DNA from: Halobacillus litoralis
GTDB lineage: Bacteria > Bacillota > Bacilli > Bacillales > Halobacillaceae
Length of the DNA stretch: 64,000 bases
Direction: 5' to 3'
Assembly (NCBI RefSeq): GCF_009856445.1
Contig: NZ_WMFA01000006.1
Span: 62,001-126,000, forward strand
Shown here: in pieces, positions 36,033 to 44,485 of the stretch
Layout: every line of letters begins with the position of its first letter
How positions within the stretch are numbered: position 1 is the first letter of the stretch
Notes under the pieces: generated by a model
Database searches by the model: none
What the model was told of the DNA's origin: nothing
The model's input: only the letters and a program-made list of their open reading frames with translations
Program-made: the position numbers and the translations under genes

Positions 36033-36845
36033 TTATTTTCCTTTTGATAATGCTTTAGACTTCTCTGTACAAGCTTCCATCCCTTGAATAATCGCATTTC
36101 TAAAGCCGGCTTCTTCAAGCTTTGTAACTCCTGAAATGGTTGTACCTCCCGGAGTACAGACGGCATCCTTCAGCTCGCCAGGGTGGCGGCCGGTTTCTTT
36201 AACCATTTGGGCCGCCCCTTGGACAGTCTGAGAAACCATCTTGTAGGCTTTGTCTCTGGGGAAGCCTTGTTGGACAGCCGCATCCGCCATTGCTTCAATG
36301 AGCATATAGATAAAAGCTGGTGAAGATCCGCTGACGGCTGGAACCGCATCCATCAACTTTTCTTCGACTATTTCAGCTTCTCCAAAGCTCTCAAACACTT
36401 CCATCACGTCTGCTAATTCTTCCTTGGTCACGAAATCGTTCGGACACAGAACGCTCATGCCTGCTCCGACAAGCGAAGGCGTGTTCGGCATGGAACGAAT
36501 CACCTTCACATTACGGCCGAAGGCTTCTTTCATAGCGTCGAGAGTGATGCCGGCAGCAATGGTAACCACCACAGTATCCTCAGGTACTTCGTCCTTAATT
36601 TCCTGGACGACTCCTTGGTACACATAAGGTTTCACCGCTAAGAAAAGCAGGTCACTCTCTCTTGCCACTCGTTTATTTTCATTGGAAATGTTAATTCCGT
36701 ATTCATCCGTCACAAAATCTATCGTTTCATCGGATAAAGCCGTGGCAGCGATATCACGCGCTTTCACAAGGCCTGCATCAATCATGCCCTGTATCATCGC
36801 CCGCCCCATTTGACCACAGCCGATAAAACCTATACGTTTGTTCAC
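36033..36845 (-). CDS. proC: Pyrroline-5-carboxylate reductase
   Basis: 270 residues. NAD(P)-binding motif GFIGCGQMGRAM is at the N-terminus and the P5C-reductase signature GSSPAFIYMLIEAMADAAV ... PGGTTISGV in the C-terminal half. It makes proline from pyrroline-5-carboxylate. GTG 36845 with AAGGAGGG is the start; the longer ORF lacks one. In a halophile proline is also an osmoprotectant, but this gene stands alone, so a specific osmotic role is inference. Confidence 0.93.
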   Translation of the reverse strand: MNKRIGFIGCGQMGRAMIQGMIDAGLVKARDIAATALSDETIDFVTDEYGINISNENKRVARESDLLFLAVKPYVYQGVVQEIKDEVPEDTVVVTIAAGITLDAMKEAFGRNVKVIRSMPNTPSLVGAGMSVLCPNDFVTKEELADVMEVFESFGEAEIVEEKLMDAVPAVSGSSPAFIYMLIEAMADAAVQQGFPRDKAYKMVSQTVQGAAQMVKETGRHPGELKDAVCTPGGTTISGVTKLEEAGFRNAIIQGMEACTEKSKALSKGK

Positions 36846-36870
36846 CGTACATCCCTCCTTAGTGATTCTT

Positions 36871-36899
36871 ATTGTATAGGAAGATTGTCGAACGTACAA
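36871..36899 (-). promoter_or_regulatory. Sigma-A promoter of proC
   Basis: On the minus strand TTGTAC (36899-36894), 17-base spacer, TACAAT (36876-36871). Confidence 0.75.
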
Positions 36900-36958
36900 T
36901 TCCATATTGGATTTCCCTTGTTTCTCTAGTAAAAATTACATGTTTTTTCTAGAAAAGG

Positions 36959-36987
36959 TTTACAAAGCCTTATATCTTACCTATAAT
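36959..36987 (+). promoter_or_regulatory. Strong promoter without a downstream gene
   Basis: TTTACA (36959-36964), 17-base spacer, TATAAT (36982-36987). It points toward the antiporter terminator 55 bases later, with no credible ORF between, so it may drive a small RNA. Confidence 0.75.
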
Positions 36988-36993
36988 AATAAC

Positions 36994-37078
36994 TGTATTC
37001 TTCATATCATAGTGAAACGCCCAAAATATCATAGCTGCTACGAAAAAAGCCGAGCTGCCTTAAGCTCGGCTTTTTTCG
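36994..37078 (+). ncRNA. Candidate small RNA of about 85 nt
   Basis: The only evidence is the strong sigma-A promoter at 36959-36987 followed at 37041-37078 by a perfect terminator with T6 in the same orientation. The 3' end is antisense to the last codons of the antiporter gene. No ORF with a ribosome site exists in it. No known RNA family is recognised. Confidence 0.45.
37041..37078. terminator. Bidirectional terminator, antiporter stop codon in loop
   Basis: CGAAAAAAGCCGAGCT pairs perfectly with AGCTCGGCTTTTTTCG. The antiporter TAA (37060-37062) lies in the loop. Confidence 0.93.
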
Positions 37079-38568
37079 TGTTCTTCTTCTTTCTCTTCAT
37101 TAATTGCTTCAAGCAGCTTCTTCACTTCTTTTTTATTTTTCCTTGCAACAAGGATATACAACGTATCCCCCGCTTTAATTTCTGTTTGACCATAAGGAGT
37201 GATTACATCTCCGTCACGGATGATGGCGTTGATTAAGGCTCGATCCGGCAATTCCATATTTTCTAAAGTCTGACCAACAATGATGTTCCTTTCCGTTACA
37301 TCGAACTCAATCATTTCAACATTCGCTTTGCCGATGGAAATTAACTCAAGAGAATGAATCGGGTTTCCAAGCTTATCGGAAACCAGTTTGAAACGTTCAG
37401 CAATACGGGTGATGGACGACCCTTGAACAAGAGCTGATGTAAGAACAGTAAAGAAAACAACGTTGAAGATAAGCTGGCTGTTCTGTATTCCAGCCAGCAT
37501 CGGGAAGATCGCCAGTACGATTGGTACGGCACCACGCAACCCAGCCCAGGATAAAAAGTACTTTTCCTTCATCGTAAACGAAAAACCAGACAGGCTTAAA
37601 AGCGTGGCTACAGGCCTTGCAATAAATATAAGCACAAGTGCTATAAGCAATCCATCCATCATAACAGGCCATGTGAAAACTTCAGTGGGCGAAACAAATA
37701 ACCCGAGAATTATAAACATGAGAATTTGAGCCATCCAGCCAAATCCCTCATGAAACCGCAAGATGGAATAACGGTAAGCCAGTTCAGCATTTCCAATGAC
37801 AACGGCTGTCACATATACAGCTAAAAGACCACTTGCTTGGAGAAGGGAGCTTGAACTGTAAGATAAAAATGCGAAACCTAGAGCGAACAATGGATAAAGT
37901 CCACTTGAATCCAAATTGATTCGATTTAATGAAAAACTGGCCAAGTACCCGATTCCAAATCCAACCGCTAATCCAGCACCCATCTGCCAAAAGAATGAAC
38001 CGATCATCCCTAATATATTGACTTGATCAATCGTGAGCAACTGAATAAATGAAATAGTGAGAAACACAGCCATAGGATCGTTTGTACCAGACTCCGCTTC
38101 CAGTGTCGCTTCAAGCTTAGGTCGGACATTTTTTCCTTTTAAAACAGCAAATACAGCTGCCGCATCTGTAGACCCTACAATAGATCCTACAAGGAAAGCC
38201 TCAATCCAACCGATATGTAAGATGAATTTGGCAGCTAAAGCTACGATGGATGTCGTAAGGACGACTCCTACTGTGGCTAAAGAAATGGAAGGAACCACTA
38301 CAGGTCGTATATCTTTCCATTTTGTCAACATACCACCTTCAAACAAAATAACAATTAAAGCGATGACACCGATCAACTGAGCAATTTCTGGGTTATCAAA
38401 ATAAATGAACCCAAGCCCATCATTTCCGACGAGCATTCCAACCGCAATAAAGAGAACGAGCGATGGAACCCCGAGTCTGGAAGAGAATTTTGTAACGATG
38501 ATACTGACAATAAGCAATAGAGCCATCAACATGATGAATTGATTGGACTCTAAAATTTCCTGAATCAT
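37060..38568 (-). CDS. CPA1-type potassium/proton antiporter with TrkA-C domain
   Basis: 502 residues. About thirteen helices with the CPA family segments VLFIAVGMLVGNDGLG, GSIVGSTDAAAVFAVL and SGTNDPMAVFL, then a cytoplasmic TrkA_C (RCK_C) domain (~405-485, IEFDVTERNIIVGQTLENM). This matches CvrA/NhaP2-type K+/H+ (and perhaps Na+/H+) antiporters. RCK_C domains in Firmicutes often bind nucleotide signals such as c-di-AMP; this is an inference here. Start ATG 38568 is set by AAAGGAGT; the ORF upstream to 38706 runs into a terminator. Confidence 0.88.
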   Translation of the reverse strand: MIQEILESNQFIMLMALLLIVSIIVTKFSSRLGVPSLVLFIAVGMLVGNDGLGFIYFDNPEIAQLIGVIALIVILFEGGMLTKWKDIRPVVVPSISLATVGVVLTTSIVALAAKFILHIGWIEAFLVGSIVGSTDAAAVFAVLKGKNVRPKLEATLEAESGTNDPMAVFLTISFIQLLTIDQVNILGMIGSFFWQMGAGLAVGFGIGYLASFSLNRINLDSSGLYPLFALGFAFLSYSSSSLLQASGLLAVYVTAVVIGNAELAYRYSILRFHEGFGWMAQILMFIILGLFVSPTEVFTWPVMMDGLLIALVLIFIARPVATLLSLSGFSFTMKEKYFLSWAGLRGAVPIVLAIFPMLAGIQNSQLIFNVVFFTVLTSALVQGSSITRIAERFKLVSDKLGNPIHSLELISIGKANVEMIEFDVTERNIIVGQTLENMELPDRALINAIIRDGDVITPYGQTEIKAGDTLYILVARKNKKEVKKLLEAINEEKEEEHEKSRA

Positions 38569-38661
38569 AAACGATACTCCTTTTATTTTCTTTATAGCGA
38601 CATTATACCAAGGAAGCCTAAGGTTCAAGTAATAAAACACTCGTCCAGCTTTTGAAAACAC

Positions 38662-38693
38662 AAAAAAGGCCAAGCAACAAGATGTTACTTGGC
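38662..38693 (-). terminator. Terminator of yhbH
   Basis: GCCAAG pairs with CTTGGC with an inner ACA/TGT stem, and T6 follows on the minus strand. Confidence 0.8.
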
Positions 38694-38705
38694 TTCTTTG
38701 CAACA

Positions 38706-39869
38706 TCAGCTTAGCATCTCTTCAACCTGTTCACTGAAGAATTGTTTCATGGCATGAAATACATCTGCTTTTCTTCTCAAAATGTAATAGCGGAACTTCG
38801 GGTGATCGATGGATTTATAGGCCTGCATCAAACTGGAGGAACGATTGTATTGGTTGACTTCTCCATAACCAAACATTTGTGAAACTTCAATCAGCTGTTC
38901 AATCAATCCCAGGCAGCGTTTATTATCAGATGTTAAATTATCACCATCAGAGAAGTGGAACGGGTAAATATTATAGCGCTCCGGCGAATACTTGGTCTCA
39001 ATCAATTCTAAAGCCTTGCGATAAGCTGAGGAGCAGATCGTCCCTCCACTTTCCCCTTTAGAAAAGAAATCATCTTCACTGACGACTTTAGCTTGTGTGT
39101 GATGGGCAACAAATTCAATTTCCACTGTTTCATAGTTCCGGTTCAGGAACCTGGTCATCCAGAAGAAGAAACTTCTGGCCATATACTTTTCCCATTGCCC
39201 CATGGAGCCACTTGTATCCATCATCGCAATAACAACAGCTTTTGATTCCGGTTTGGTTTTCTCATTCCACGTTTTAAAACGAATATCTTCTGGATAAATC
39301 GGTGCAAATGAAGCTTCTCCGCCTAGAGCGTTTCGTTTGTATGCTTCAAGCATCGTCCTCTTCTTGTCGATGTTTCCTGTTAATCCCGTTTTCCGAATAT
39401 CGCTGAACTCGATGTCTGTGTGAATGATATTGTCTTTTTCCTTCTCATCCAAATTCGGTAAGGTTAATTCCTTAAACAAGGCTTCTTCTAACTCGGCTAA
39501 TGAAATCTCTGCCTCATAATAATCTTCGCCAGCTTGATCTCCAGCTCCGTCTCCATCGCCAGGCTTACCTTTCGATTGCTGCGGCGCTTGAGCAACAACA
39601 TCCCCGACTTCACTATCCCCTTCACCTTGTCCTGCATGTTTATTCTTCTCGTGATTATAACGAATCTTATATTCATCAAGTGAACGTATTGGAATCTTAA
39701 CGACACGCTTTCCATTCGACATCACAATATTCTCTTCAGTAATGAGATCAGGTAACTGCTTGCTCATCGCATCCTTCACTTTTTCTTGATGTCGCCGCTG
39801 ATCGTCGTAGCCTTTCCGATGGAGGGACCAGTCGTCTTCGGCGATTACGAAACTCATCTCTTCATCCAT
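38706..39869 (-). CDS. yhbH: Sporulation protein YhbH (DUF444)
   Basis: 387 residues. DUF444 proteins end in a von Willebrand A-like domain; here [26 protein letters not shown] supplies the metal-ion-dependent adhesion-type DxSxS motif. A middle Gly/Asp-rich linker (~80-115) separates the N-terminal region. In B. subtilis YhbH is sporulation-controlled and works with PrkA and SpoVR; PrkA is encoded 8.5 kb away in this window. Start ATG 39869 has GGAGGG. Confidence 0.92.
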   Translation of the reverse strand: MDEEMSFVIAEDDWSLHRKGYDDQRRHQEKVKDAMSKQLPDLITEENIVMSNGKRVVKIPIRSLDEYKIRYNHEKNKHAGQGEGDSEVGDVVAQAPQQSKGKPGDGDGAGDQAGEDYYEAEISLAELEEALFKELTLPNLDEKEKDNIIHTDIEFSDIRKTGLTGNIDKKRTMLEAYKRNALGGEASFAPIYPEDIRFKTWNEKTKPESKAVVIAMMDTSGSMGQWEKYMARSFFFWMTRFLNRNYETVEIEFVAHHTQAKVVSEDDFFSKGESGGTICSSAYRKALELIETKYSPERYNIYPFHFSDGDNLTSDNKRCLGLIEQLIEVSQMFGYGEVNQYNRSSSLMQAYKSIDHPKFRYYILRRKADVFHAMKQFFSEQVEEMLS

Positions 39870-39898
39870 GTAATTCCCTCCTAATCGAGTATTACTCT

Positions 39899-39927
39899 AT
39901 CGTATGCAGGTCCACGGTAATGGATGA
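39899..39927 (-). promoter_or_regulatory. Candidate sigma-E type promoter of yhbH
   Basis: On the minus strand TCATCCA (39927-39921), 14-base spacer, CATACGAT (39906-39899). The -10 differs from the sigma-E CATACAAT at one base; the -35 is only a partial match. Sigma-E control fits B. subtilis yhbH. Confidence 0.4.
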
Positions 39928-40058
39928 AAGATATTGAGATATACATGGATTATTTGTTTCTTTCGCCCATATTGTCTATCGTTTCACAAGCAGATTGATA
40001 GTCCATGCTGGTAAATATGTTATTCAAGTATAGGCAGCGTTTGTGTGATTAGGAATAT

Positions 40059-40095
40059 AAAATCCCCTTCCACGGGAGTTGTGGAAGGGGATTGG
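40059..40095 (-). terminator. Terminator of odhAB
   Basis: AATCCCCTTCCAC (40061-40073) pairs with GTGGAAGGGGATT (40081-40093), T-run on the minus strand. Confidence 0.93.
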
Positions 40096-40097
40096 TT

Positions 40098-41426
40098 TTA
40101 GCCTTCGAGCAAGAGATCGAATGGATCTTCAATCATTTCTTTAATTCTGCGCAAGAACTGTACCGCATCTTTTCCATCTACGATTCTGTGGTCATAGGAA
40201 AGAGCAATGTACATCATCGGACGAGCTTCGATGGAGTCATCCGGCATAACTTTCGCGCGTTTTTCAATGTTATGCAAACCAAGGATTCCTACTTGAGGTG
40301 CATTCAAAATCGGGGTGGAAAGCATAGATCCGAATATTCCACCGTTCGTAATCGTAAATGATCCACCTTGCAAGTCATCAAGACCAAGCTCTTTGTTTCG
40401 GGCTTTGGTAGCAAGGTCTGCAATTCCTTTTTCAATTCCGGCAAAGTCAAGACGGTCCGCATCACGGACAACAGGAACGACGAGACCTTCATCTGTGGAA
40501 ACGGCCATCCCGATATCATAGAACTGTTTCTTAATGATTTCGTTCCCTTGAATTTCGGCATTCAGTAGCGGGAATTCCTTCAATGCCCCAACTGCAGCTT
40601 TTGTGAAGAAGGACATAAATCCTAATTTAATGTCATGCTTCTTCAGGAAGGATTCTTTACGCTCACTTCTGAGCTTCATAACATTAGTCATATCCACTTC
40701 GTTGAACGTTGTAAGCATTGCAGATTCCTGTTGGGCTTCAACGAGTCTCTTAGCAATGGTCTGGCGTCTGCGGGACATTTTCACTCGCTCGACCGGCTTA
40801 TCAAATTCTGTTTTCTTCGTTTCTTCTTTTTTCTTCTCCTGCTTCTTAGACTGGTCCTCAGAAGAAGACTTGGATGAACCTTTAGATTGCTGCTTGCTTT
40901 CTCCTTTGGCAGCTGCATCAACATCTTCAGGGCGGATGCGTCCAAGGGGATCGCGAGCGGAAATCTCACTCAAATCAATTCCAAGTTCACGCGCACGTTT
41001 GCGAGCGGCTGGAGTAGCAATCACGTCTTTAGAATCCTTACTGGAAGACTCTTTTTTCTCTTCAGAAGATTGTTGCTGCTCTTCTTCTTTCTGAGATTCT
41101 TCTTCTTTGTTGGATTTCTCTTCTTTTTCTTTTGGTTCAGATTCTTCCTCATCATCAGAAGAAGTGTCTTCGTCTGAACCTCCCGCTTCGCCATTTTCAT
41201 CGACTTTAGCAATCACATCGCCGACTTCTACGTCGTCTCCAGCTTCTCTCAACAACTCAGCAATAACTCCACTGGCATCTGCATTCACTTCAACGTTTAC
41301 TTTATCTGTCTCAAGCTCGAGAATCGGGTCGCCTTTTTCCACTTGATCCCCTTTTTTGACGAGCCATTCTGATATTGTACCTTCTGTTATGGATTCAGCT
41401 AATTCAGGAACCTTAATTTCCTTCAT
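40098..41426 (-). CDS. odhB: Dihydrolipoyllysine succinyltransferase (2-oxoglutarate dehydrogenase E2)
   Basis: 442 residues. A lipoyl domain (~1-80) with the lipoylated Lys in ETDKVNVEV, a very acidic and then Lys/Ser/Gln-rich linker (~82-230) that contains the E3/E1-binding domain (ATPAARKRARELGIDLSEI, ~130-165), and the catalytic domain with SYDHRIVDGKDAV (His-Asp active site). It forms the core of the 2-oxoglutarate dehydrogenase complex. ATG 41426 with AAAGGAGGAG is the start and overlaps odhA by 14 bp. Confidence 0.95.
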   Translation of the reverse strand: MKEIKVPELAESITEGTISEWLVKKGDQVEKGDPILELETDKVNVEVNADASGVIAELLREAGDDVEVGDVIAKVDENGEAGGSDEDTSSDDEEESEPKEKEEKSNKEEESQKEEEQQQSSEEKKESSSKDSKDVIATPAARKRARELGIDLSEISARDPLGRIRPEDVDAAAKGESKQQSKGSSKSSSEDQSKKQEKKKEETKKTEFDKPVERVKMSRRRQTIAKRLVEAQQESAMLTTFNEVDMTNVMKLRSERKESFLKKHDIKLGFMSFFTKAAVGALKEFPLLNAEIQGNEIIKKQFYDIGMAVSTDEGLVVPVVRDADRLDFAGIEKGIADLATKARNKELGLDDLQGGSFTITNGGIFGSMLSTPILNAPQVGILGLHNIEKRAKVMPDDSIEARPMMYIALSYDHRIVDGKDAVQFLRRIKEMIEDPFDLLLEG

Positions 41427-44280
41427 TTGTTTCTCCTCCTTTAGACATCTGTAGCGCTTCATGAATGATTCGATTCTGCTCCGTTTTATGGATGTTCGGC
41501 TCGCCGACGGAAGGTGAAGCACGGTGCGGACGACCGACAAAGCGGTGAATCTGCCCCTCTTTCAACAACTTGTGCAAAATCCCTTCGACGAAGTACCAGC
41601 TACCCATGTTCTGCGGTTCTTCTTGGACCCATACTAATTCTTCTAAATTAGGATAAGACTCTAACATCTCAGCTAATCGTTGTTCAGGGAACGGATAGAT
41701 TTGTTCGATTCTTACGGCATCGATCGACTCAAAGGTTTGATCAGTACCATCTACCGTATCTTCGATATCGACCATGATCTTCCCGCTTCCGAGAAGAAGT
41801 GTTTTCACTTTTTCTTTATCTTTGTTTTCAGATAAGATTGGTTGCTTCATAATCGGTTGGAAGCGTCCAGTGCTGAACTGTTCCCCGGAAACGGCCACTC
41901 GTTGATTTCTTAAGAGACTCTTCGGTGTCATCAACACAAGAGGACGCGCTTCTTCCTGATTACTAATAGCTGCTTGTCTTCTTAACAAGTGGAAGTATTG
42001 AGCAGAAGACGTGACATTGGCAACCGTCCAGTTGTTTTCAGCAGCAAGCTGTAAGAAACGCTCCAGTCGCGCACTCGAGTGCTCAGGCCCTTGTCCCTCA
42101 TATCCGTGAGGAAGCAAGAAGACCATATTGGACTTTTCACCCCACTTGGCACGGCCGGCAGATACGAACTGGTCAAAGATGACTTGTCCAGCATTAGCAA
42201 AATCACCGAACTGTGCCTCCCAAAGGACTAGAGATTCTGGAGCCTGGACACTATATCCGTACTCAAACCCAATAACCCCAGCTTCGGACAATGGGCTATT
42301 ATGAATGTCAAAAGAGGCATTTGCCTGTTCTAATCCGTGAAGAGGACAGTACGTTTCCCCTGTTTCCACATCATGAAGAACAAGGTGTCGGTGGGCAAAT
42401 GTTCCGCGCTCCGTATCTTGACCTGTGATTCGAATAGGACGTCCATCTTCAAGAATTGATGCAAATGCTAGGGCTTCGGCTGTAGCCCAGTCAACTTTCT
42501 GACCATCATCAAGCATTTTACTGCGCCTCTGGAGAATTTTCTCAAGCTTTTTAAAACCATTAAAACCTTCAGGACGCTTCAGCATACCTTCATTTAAACC
42601 TTTTAGACGATCAATATCGATGGCTGTATCGATTTCGTCGAGATTACGTTCCACTCCACTCGGACGATCTTTGACATCAGGAGAAGACGTTTCATGCTCG
42701 TTCATATTGTTATAGATATCGCGGAGTTTCTGTTCCACTTCCGCTTTCATATCTTTAAGAGCACCATCACCTACGACTGATGCTTCCTGTAGCTGTTTTT
42801 CAAAGACAGCAGCAGCTGTCGGATGTTCGTCAATTTCTTTATAAAGTCTCGGTTGTGTAGAGCGTGGTTCATCCATTTCATTGTGACCGAAACGACGATA
42901 TCCGACGAGATCGATCAAGAAATCTTTATGGAATTTCTGACGGTACTCATACGCAAGGGCCATCGCTGATAAACAAGCTAGCGGATCATCAGCATTTACA
43001 TGAACAACAGGAATCTCGAACCCTTTGGCAAGATCACTCGCGTAACGTGTCGAGCGTCCGTCTTTCCTATTCGTCGTGAAACCGACAAGGTTGTTAGCAA
43101 TAATGTGGACCGTTCCACCTGTGCGATAGCCAGGGAGGTCACTCATGTTCAAGGTTTCTGCTACCACACCTTCTCCGATGAAAGCAGCGTCACCATGAAT
43201 CAAAAGGCCGAATGCCTCGTCCTCATCCATTTTTGCATAACCCGGCTCTGATCGGTCATCCTGAGCCGCACGTGTAAATCCTTCTACTACAGGATTGACG
43301 TATTCTAAGTGTGAAGGGTTGTGGCTTAGAGTCACACGCGTAGCCGACTGTTCACCGTTCTCAATTTCTCTTCTCGCACCGAAGTGATACTTCACATCAC
43401 CTGTCCACCCATAATTAATTCCCATCGAACCTTCCGATGGCATTAGCTCCTTATCGGGAGAAAGGTGGAATTCAGAAAAAATGCGGTCATAAGGTTTTCC
43501 AAGGATATGTGCAAGTACATTCAAACGACCACGGTGGGCCATGCCCATCATGATATTTTTTATTTTGTCACCTGATGCTGACTGGATAATATGATCAAGC
43601 ATCGGCACCATCATGTCCAAGCCTTCAATAGAAAAACGCTTCTGCGCAACAAATGTTTTGGCAAGGAAATTTTCAAATCCTTCTACTTCGGCCAGACGGT
43701 ATAGTAATTGCTTCTTCTCTTCATCTGTCAGTGACACGGTATAAGAACCAGTGTCGACTTTATCCTGAAGCCATTTTCTTTCATCTTCGTTATTCACATG
43801 ACCAAATTCAAAAGAAATGGTCCCTGCATATCGTTCTTTTAATGTTTTGACTACTTGAAGTGCGTTATCCAGTTTCATTGGGGCATCAGGCCACACCCAA
43901 TCAGCCGGGATTTCTTTTAGATCCTTTTCTTGTAGTCCATATGTTTCTAACTCAAGCAAATTTGTTTTAGGTCGCTCATCACTGCCTACCGCGTAAATAT
44001 TCGCCTGCAGGTGACCATGACGACGAATAGCCTCAACAAGTTTCAAAGCTGAGGTAATTTTAGCTATATCCCTTTCAGAAGGTGAAGCAGATCCATTGGT
44101 TTCGGCAACCATATCGCTTCCCATCCATGCAGGAGCCCCGTGCTCATCAAAGATTTCCTTCAAGGAAGGATCGACAGCACTAGGATCGTTTTCATATTGT
44201 TCGAATTGTTCTTCGATGTACCCCATGTTGGGGCCATGGAAATTTTCCCAAAAGTTTTGAGTGGAGCCTTGTTTAGACAC
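41413..44280 (-). CDS. odhA: 2-oxoglutarate dehydrogenase E1 component
   Basis: 955 residues, slightly longer than the 944 of B. subtilis. Thiamine-diphosphate site: GDAAFIGEGVVAETLNMSDLPGY ... IIANN; N-terminal NFWENFHGPNMGYIEEQFEQY matches the E1o family. It decarboxylates 2-oxoglutarate and passes succinyl to OdhB. Start is GTG 44280, eight bases after GGGGG; the in-frame TTG at 44295 is an alternative. A cre-like site lies behind its promoter. Confidence 0.93.
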   Translation of the reverse strand: MSKQGSTQNFWENFHGPNMGYIEEQFEQYENDPSAVDPSLKEIFDEHGAPAWMGSDMVAETNGSASPSERDIAKITSALKLVEAIRRHGHLQANIYAVGSDERPKTNLLELETYGLQEKDLKEIPADWVWPDAPMKLDNALQVVKTLKERYAGTISFEFGHVNNEDERKWLQDKVDTGSYTVSLTDEEKKQLLYRLAEVEGFENFLAKTFVAQKRFSIEGLDMMVPMLDHIIQSASGDKIKNIMMGMAHRGRLNVLAHILGKPYDRIFSEFHLSPDKELMPSEGSMGINYGWTGDVKYHFGARREIENGEQSATRVTLSHNPSHLEYVNPVVEGFTRAAQDDRSEPGYAKMDEDEAFGLLIHGDAAFIGEGVVAETLNMSDLPGYRTGGTVHIIANNLVGFTTNRKDGRSTRYASDLAKGFEIPVVHVNADDPLACLSAMALAYEYRQKFHKDFLIDLVGYRRFGHNEMDEPRSTQPRLYKEIDEHPTAAAVFEKQLQEASVVGDGALKDMKAEVEQKLRDIYNNMNEHETSSPDVKDRPSGVERNLDEIDTAIDIDRLKGLNEGMLKRPEGFNGFKKLEKILQRRSKMLDDGQKVDWATAEALAFASILEDGRPIRITGQDTERGTFAHRHLVLHDVETGETYCPLHGLEQANASFDIHNSPLSEAGVIGFEYGYSVQAPESLVLWEAQFGDFANAGQVIFDQFVSAGRAKWGEKSNMVFLLPHGYEGQGPEHSSARLERFLQLAAENNWTVANVTSSAQYFHLLRRQAAISNQEEARPLVLMTPKSLLRNQRVAVSGEQFSTGRFQPIMKQPILSENKDKEKVKTLLLGSGKIMVDIEDTVDGTDQTFESIDAVRIEQIYPFPEQRLAEMLESYPNLEELVWVQEEPQNMGSWYFVEGILHKLLKEGQIHRFVGRPHRASPSVGEPNIHKTEQNRIIHEALQMSKGGETNEGN

Positions 44281-44318
44281 GTAGAATACCCCCAAGTAGT
44301 TGTTGGCTAATGTTTCCT

Positions 44319-44332
44319 CGAAAACGTTTCCA
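44319..44332. promoter_or_regulatory. Possible cre site after the odhAB promoter
   Basis: On the minus strand TGGAAACGTTTTCG matches the cre consensus at 12 of 14 positions. At about +6 to +19 from the predicted start it would act as a roadblock. Catabolite repression of odhAB is known in B. subtilis. Confidence 0.45.
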
Positions 44333-44344
44333 AGTCCATGTACT

Positions 44345-44374
44345 ATTATAGAATTGAAACGCTTCCGTATTCAA
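44345..44374 (-). promoter_or_regulatory. Promoter of odhAB
   Basis: On the minus strand TTGAAT (44374-44369), 18-base spacer, TATAAT (44350-44345). Confidence 0.75.
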
Positions 44375-44424
44375 CAAATTTCGCTTAATTTTTTAATAAT
44401 GACCAAATCCATTCCATTATAACA

Positions 44425-44455
44425 AGAAAGACGCACCGATGGGTACGCCTTTTTC
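44425..44455 (-). terminator. Terminator of ppk (weak)
   Basis: GGCGTACC pairs with GGTGCGTC with two G-U pairs, followed by TTTCTTG on the minus strand. Confidence 0.55.
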
Positions 44456-44485
44456 ACTTTTTGCCACTAAAGTGATATATCGTTG

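Noticed and set aside
36846-36958. T-box or other riboswitch before proC
   Set aside because: The leader is too short and has no T-box signature or specifier loop. A simple promoter is enough.
40603-41346. Long plus-strand ORFs opposite odhB
   Set aside because: They mirror the low-complexity Lys/Glu/Ser linker of OdhB and have no ribosome sites.
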